From Planctomycetota bacterium (GTDB taxonomy: Bacteria; Planctomycetota; UBA1135), in contig JAAESM010000033.1 of NCBI GenBank assembly GCA_024229395.1, positions 1 to 64,000 on the forward strand: 64,000 bases of DNA, given 5' to 3'. Position 1 is the first letter of the stretch. Every line of letters starts with the position of its first letter. Below, piece after piece: positions 60,753-64,000 of this stretch. The notes under the pieces were generated by a model. The model saw only the letters and a program-made list of their open reading frames with translations. It was not told where the DNA came from and ran no database searches. Position numbers and translations under genes: made by a program.

Positions 60753-60781
60753 TTGGCCTAAGCCAGCTTGCGGGCTAGAAT
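60753..60781 (+). promoter_or_regulatory. promoter of the selenoprotein gene
   Basis: TTGGCC (60753-60758), 17 nt and TAGAAT (60776-60781), ending 6 nt before the ATG at 60788. One of the clearest leaderless promoters in the window. Confidence 0.6.
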
Positions 60782-60787
60782 GGCGCT

Positions 60788-61777
60788 ATGAAGCGAGTTC
60801 TTCTCCCTCTGCTGGCGTTGTTGTGTTTCGCGACTTTCGCCAGTGCGCAGTTGCCCGCAGGCTCTAAAGCGCCTGCGCTAGAAGCCAAGGACTGGTTTAA
60901 CCAACCTGAGAACCTCGATTTCGAGGACCTCAAAGGAAAAGTCATTTTTGTCGAGTTTTGGGCCACTTGGTGAGGCCCTTGTAAATCGGTAATCCCGCAC
61001 CTGGTCGAGGTGTGGGGCGAGTACGAATCCAAGGGCTTGGTTGTCCTGGCTCTCTCTGATGAAGGCGGCTCCACGGTCGAGCCCTACGTCGAAAAACACG
61101 GTCTGACTTACCCAACAGGTGCAGGCTCCGGTTCCAAGCGTGGCTTCAAGGTCGGCGGCATTCCAGCTGGCTTCTTGATCGATCACACCGGCATCATCCT
61201 TTGGAGCGGCCACCCAGGCTCCAACGATTGGGTGGGCATGTTGGACAAGGCTTTGCTTGCCGCAGAAAACGCCAAGCCCAATTGGGACCCGGGCGAGCGT
61301 CCTGAGCTGCTGAAGAAGGCGGTCAAGTTTGCCAAGGCTGGTGAGCTCGGTAAGGCTTGGAAGGAAAGTGAGAACTGCCGCAAGAAGGCGGTCGATTCCC
61401 CTGGTTCGATCGAAGCCATCGATCTCTTCCAAACAGATTTCCTAACGCGCGCTGCCACCCGCACCGCGACCTTGGATGAGTTCTACAACAGCGGTACCTA
61501 CTTCTTGGCTACCGAGTTCCTTGAGGAGCAGATGGCGGTCTTCAAAGGTTCGCCACCAGAAGCCGAATGGAAAGCCATGGTCAAGTCATGGAGCAAGGAC
61601 AAGGAGATTAAGACCTTGCTGGATTTGGATAAGAAGCGCGTCAAGGCCATGGAAATGGCGTGGGGCGGCAAAGCCGACAAGGCTCAAGCTGCGTTGCTCA
61701 AGCTGCGCAAGAAAGCCAAAGGCACGATCATCTTCGACACCATCCAGGGCAACCTGGAAGCCGTCGCTAGCATGTAA
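60788..61777 (+). CDS. exported thioredoxin-like selenoprotein (TlpA-type, Sec62)
   Basis: 329 residues when the in-frame TGA at 60971-60973 is read as selenocysteine. A signal peptide (VLLPLLALLCFATFASA) leads into a thioredoxin fold: VIFVEFWATW, then TGA, then GPCKSVIPHLVEVW. In relatives this motif is WCGPC, so Sec62 takes the place of the first active-site Cys. The frame stays open without shift to 61777, and the cis-Pro loop (VGGIPAGFLIDHTG) and ILWSGHPG follow as expected. A helical C-terminal region of about 150 residues is appended. A SECIS-like hairpin lies 20 nt after the TGA. Gene callers would split it at 60973 and 61010. Confidence 0.85.
60994..61016 (+). promoter_or_regulatory. 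bacterial SECIS hairpin
   Basis: CCCGCACCT (60994-61002) pairs with AGGTGTGGG (61008-61016) over 9 bp, one of them G-U, around the loop GGTCG. The loop starts 29 nt after the TGA and begins with G, as bacterial SECIS elements do; GGTCT is the loop of the E. coli fdhF element. It should recruit SelB-Sec-tRNA. Confidence 0.8.
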
Positions 61778-62104
61778 ATCAAACTAGCGGATTAGAAGTC
61801 CGACGATTGCCATTGCAATATAAGGAGTTATGTTCATCTGGGACAAAACTGGGACATAACATTGCATTTAGAGCGGAAAGAAAATGGGATTTGGTGTGCT
61901 CGCATCAAGCTTCACTAGTTTTATTTATAAGGAATGCAATAAACCATGCTCCAAGGTCGTATGCAACCATTGTCTCTGGCTGACCGTAAGCAATATCTTG
62001 TATGCCTTGGCCAGGTTTTAGATTATCAATCGATCTCAATTTCGATGACATAATTTCTTTTAAATAATTAAAAACTAACCAAGCATTGCAGGGTTTAGTT
62101 AAGC
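61778..62104. other. AT-rich intergenic stretch with a possible gene remnant
   Basis: This 327-bp interval is visibly more AT-rich than its surroundings. On the minus strand 61905-62117 is open for 70 codons and includes YGQPETMVAYDLGAWFIAFL, which reads like part of a real protein, but it is short, without a start signal and overlaps the next gene. At 61787-61805 the minus strand reads CGGACTTCTAATCCG, like a tRNA-Arg(TCT) anticodon arm without the rest of a tRNA. Small repeats (TGGGACA at 61839 and 61850; inverted GTTATGT/ACATAAC at 61827-61833 and 61854-61860) are present. No complete gene or tRNA is seen. Confidence 0.4.
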
Positions 62105-64000
62105 ATGCTGACTGCAACCGTCTTTTACCTGGCTTCCCTCGCCCAAGATCCTTTGCGCGACCTTGGACATTACGAGGTCGATTCGAAACTCCAACTTCAC
62201 GCAGTCGCTTCGCGCACGCTCACTTGGCTGACCGGAACTGCCGAGGACAACGACTACATCTCGGTCGGGCGCTACGCGAACTTTTTCGGCTTCGTCAAAT
62301 TTCGCGTTGCTAGTGGCCATAGCCTAAGTCGCAGTGGCGCCGGCCAAGAGACCTGGTCGGTACTCAACCCTGAGCAGCGCGCCATCCTGGTGGAAACGCT
62401 GAGCAATCAGGAGCAAGACTTCTCCGCCGTTTGGCGGAGACGCATTGACATGAATCGTGCGCTGGAAAGCATGATACTGGGGGAGTCCGTCACTCGAGGT
62501 GACTTTCTTGCGCTAGGGGCGGACTATGGAAAAGCTGAAGCAGAGTTAGGGGCAACCATCGCCGCGGGGCTAGGTCGCATCGCGGTCGACCTGGATGAAC
62601 AGCAGAAATCGCAGTTAGTGGCAATGCGAGGGCGCTATCTGAGTGGAAGTGGGGGCGAGTTTCGCCTGGACAAACGTAGTTCTGGGCTGCCTAAATTAGA
62701 AAAGGCGGACAAGCAGGAATTGTTGAACCTCAGCTCGCGGTTATTGACCTGGACCACCGGGGCGCCGCAGGACAACGATTTCGAAACCGTCGGCAAGCCC
62801 AGCCAGCACTTTGGCTTTGTCAGCCTCCGCGTATCCTCGGGGCATTCGGTTCGGCGCGGTAACGTTGCTCGAGAGGTTTTGGCGCTGCTGGATAAGGATC
62901 AGGAAAGGACTCTCCGTGACTATGTGCAAGAGGAGGCCTATTTGTTCCAGCGCTTTTTGGACCGGCGTGCTTTGCTATTGCGTGAGTTGGAAAAAGCACT
63001 GACCGGGGAAGAACTTGATCGAAAGAAAATCGCAGAACTGGGGAGGGCAGTTGGCGAGGTCGAAGCCGAAATGACTTTGGGGCAAGCTCATGCGATTTTG
63101 GAAGTGCGCGAAAGGTTGTCCGCGGAACAAAGTGAGAATTTGCTGGCCATGCGTGCCAAATATGTGCCAGTGACGGCAGCGGAGGAGGGCGAGGAATGGA
63201 CAAGCGAAGAGGTGCCGTCGGCTTTGGCTGATCGGCTTCAGCGTGGACGACGCATTTTTGCTCAGTGCGCCTTGTGCCACTCCCCTGGAGCAACTGGCCG
63301 GGCCATCGCCCCATCGCTGACCGGTGTTGTGGGGCGTCGCATCGCGTCTACGGATTGGCCTTATTCGCCAGGCATGGTTCAGTTCGCGAAGTCTGGCGGA
63401 CACTGGACACCGCAGAACCTGGATCGATTTTTGAAACGGCCGCGTGACTTGGTTGCCAATACCACAATGGGTTATGACGGCCTTCCAGGAAAAGCAGATC
63501 GCGAAGCCTTATTGGCGTACCTTGCGTCATTAGGCGAGGGTCAAGTGCAGCAGGAAGAGATTGAGGCAGTCGAGCCCGTAAGTCAGGCGCCTCCCAATAT
63601 TCTTTTCTTACTTTCCGATGACCAGGGTTGGGATGGGCTAGCCGTCGAGATGATTCCCGGCGAGCCAATGTCGTCGAACTCAGATGTGCGCACGCCGAAT
63701 TTAGAACGACTTGCCGCACAAGGCATGCGTTTTTCTGCCGCCTATGCCCCTGCGTCCGTCTGTGCGCCAACGCGCGCTAGCTTGGTGACTGGGAAGACTC
63801 CAGCACATTTGGGGTGGACGAAGGCAGCAAAGTCGTTGACTGCCGCTGACGGGCGCCGAATGATTCCGCCGATAACCCCCAAGAACTTAGCCGTAGATGA
63901 GGTCACCATTGCGGAGTTGCTGCAAACCAAGGATTATTTGACGGCGCATTTTGGAAAATGGCATCTTGGCGGCGGCGGGCCGGGTCGACATGGGTTTGAA
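62105..64000 (+). CDS. exported fusion protein: two CpxP/Spy-like repeats, cytochrome c, sulfatase (3' end outside window)
   Basis: 632 codons are open up to the end of the window. A short signal (MLTATVFYLASLAQ) is followed by two tandem repeats of about 175 residues (33-205 and 208-380). Each begins RTLTWLTGTAEDNDYISVG or RLLTWTTGAPQDNDFETVG, has a FGFVxxRVxSGHS block, and continues with long helices like CpxP/Spy metal-sensor or chaperone proteins (NPEQRAILVETL, DEQQKSQLVAMRGRY). A class I cytochrome c follows with CALCH at 388-392 and Met in NTTMGYDGLP. A sulfatase domain starts near 497 (PPNILFLLSDDQGWDG) with the formylglycine motif CAPTR at 553-557 and HFGKWHLGG. The sulfatase nucleophile is intact, so it should be active if matured. 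Confidence 0.8.
   Translation, partial: MLTATVFYLASLAQDPLRDLGHYEVDSKLQLHAVASRTLTWLTGTAEDNDYISVGRYANFFGFVKFRVASGHSLSRSGAGQETWSVLNPEQRAILVETLSNQEQDFSAVWRRRIDMNRALESMILGESVTRGDFLALGADYGKAEAELGATIAAGLGRIAVDLDEQQKSQLVAMRGRYLSGSGGEFRLDKRSSGLPKLEKADKQELLNLSSRLLTWTTGAPQDNDFETVGKPSQHFGFVSLRVSSGHSVRRGNVAREVLALLDKDQERTLRDYVQEEAYLFQRFLDRRALLLRELEKALTGEELDRKKIAELGRAVGEVEAEMTLGQAHAILEVRERLSAEQSENLLAMRAKYVPVTAAEEGEEWTSEEVPSALADRLQRGRRIFAQCALCHSPGATGRAIAPSLTGVVGRRIASTDWPYSPGMVQFAKSGGHWTPQNLDRFLKRPRDLVANTTMGYDGLPGKADREALLAYLASLGEGQVQQEEIEAVEPVSQAPPNILFLLSDDQGWDGLAVEMIPGEPMSSNSDVRTPNLERLAAQGMRFSAAYAPASVCAPTRASLVTGKTPAHLGWTKAAKSLTAADGRRMIPPITPKNLAVDEVTIAELLQTKDYLTAHFGKWHLGGGGPGRHGFE

Noticed and set aside
60971-60973. 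In-frame TGA as a nonsense mutation making a pseudogene
   Set aside because: The codon falls exactly on the redox Cys, the downstream frame shows no decay, and a SECIS hairpin follows. Selenocysteine is the better reading, though machinery genes outside the window were not seen.
61778-61812. Complete tRNA-Arg gene
   Set aside because: Only the anticodon arm can be found; there is no T arm, acceptor stem or D arm around it.
1-64000. CRISPR arrays, insertion sequences, phage genes, further tRNAs
   Set aside because: No regularly spaced repeats, transposase or integrase motifs, or tRNA cloverleaf signatures were seen on either strand.

Overview
The window looks like chromosomal DNA of a Gram-negative bacterium, most likely a member of the Planctomycetota or a close relative. 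The clues are a Tat-exported DUF1552 protein paired with a cytochrome-like DUF1592 protein, sulfatase-superfamily genes (one fused to a cytochrome c), lipid A and heptose genes (an LPS outer membrane), a fused SecDF, and many secreted calcium-loop and PDZ proteins. Species-level placement is not possible from the sequence alone. Genes are packed tightly, often with 4-nt ATGA or GTGA overlaps, and some convergent pairs overlap. At 15 unlinked or divergent starts a -10-like hexamer sits only 6-9 nt before the start codon, so many mRNAs here are probably leaderless.

Layout. 1-530: end of an rRNA operon (23S 3' end, 5S, terminator). 587-4302: DUF1552/DUF1592 pair. 4378-9071: SRAP protein, lexA with a newly seen 29-codon membrane-peptide ORF directly upstream, nadB, hflX. 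9037-13420: LysM protein, secDF, rplS, trmD. 13543-16689: riboflavin synthase and two beta-barrel porin-like proteins. 16797-20632: M28 peptidase, a small HAD protein, a probable RNA polymerase omega subunit and a DUF2325 coiled-coil protein. 20685-26235: an envelope operon (alkaline phosphatase-fold protein with Thr nucleophile, lpxK, acyltransferase, hldE, TauE-type permease). 26257-29417: hybrid histidine kinase and diguanylate cyclase response regulator, the kinase gene carrying a G9 tract after its start. 29502-36476: unknown exported protein, Tricorn-like protease, NfeD and stomatin-like pair. 37237-43028: a coupled five-gene operon (ABC ATPase, permease, PDZ lipoprotein, two FG-GAP proteins). 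43088-44988: rRNA methyltransferase and EVE protein.

45058-53411 is the most interesting region: a nine-gene operon with tryptophan 2,3-dioxygenase and kynurenine formamidase at its two ends, and between them an atypical SDR, a luciferase-like flavin monooxygenase, an asparaginase-II-like hydrolase, 2-aminomuconate-semialdehyde dehydrogenase, both subunits of a 2-aminophenol 1,6-dioxygenase-like enzyme and a RidA-type 2-aminomuconate deaminase. No kynureninase, kynurenine 3-monooxygenase, 3-hydroxyanthranilate dioxygenase or ACMS decarboxylase is present. The simplest reading is an alternative tryptophan pathway: Baeyer-Villiger oxidation of kynurenine, release of L-aspartate by the asparaginase-like enzyme to give 2-aminophenol, then meta-cleavage.

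53427-61777 holds a zinc-finger protein, a Lys-rich repeat protein, a small lipoprotein, a Ski2-like helicase, rplM-rpsI, yebC, a degenerate GGDEF protein, and a thioredoxin-like gene whose active site reads W-TGA-G-P-C with a good bacterial SECIS hairpin after the TGA, i.e. a selenoprotein that automatic gene calling would split in two. 61778-62104 is an AT-rich stretch with a possible gene remnant. The window ends inside a large gene joining two CpxP/Spy-like repeats, a cytochrome c domain and a sulfatase domain.
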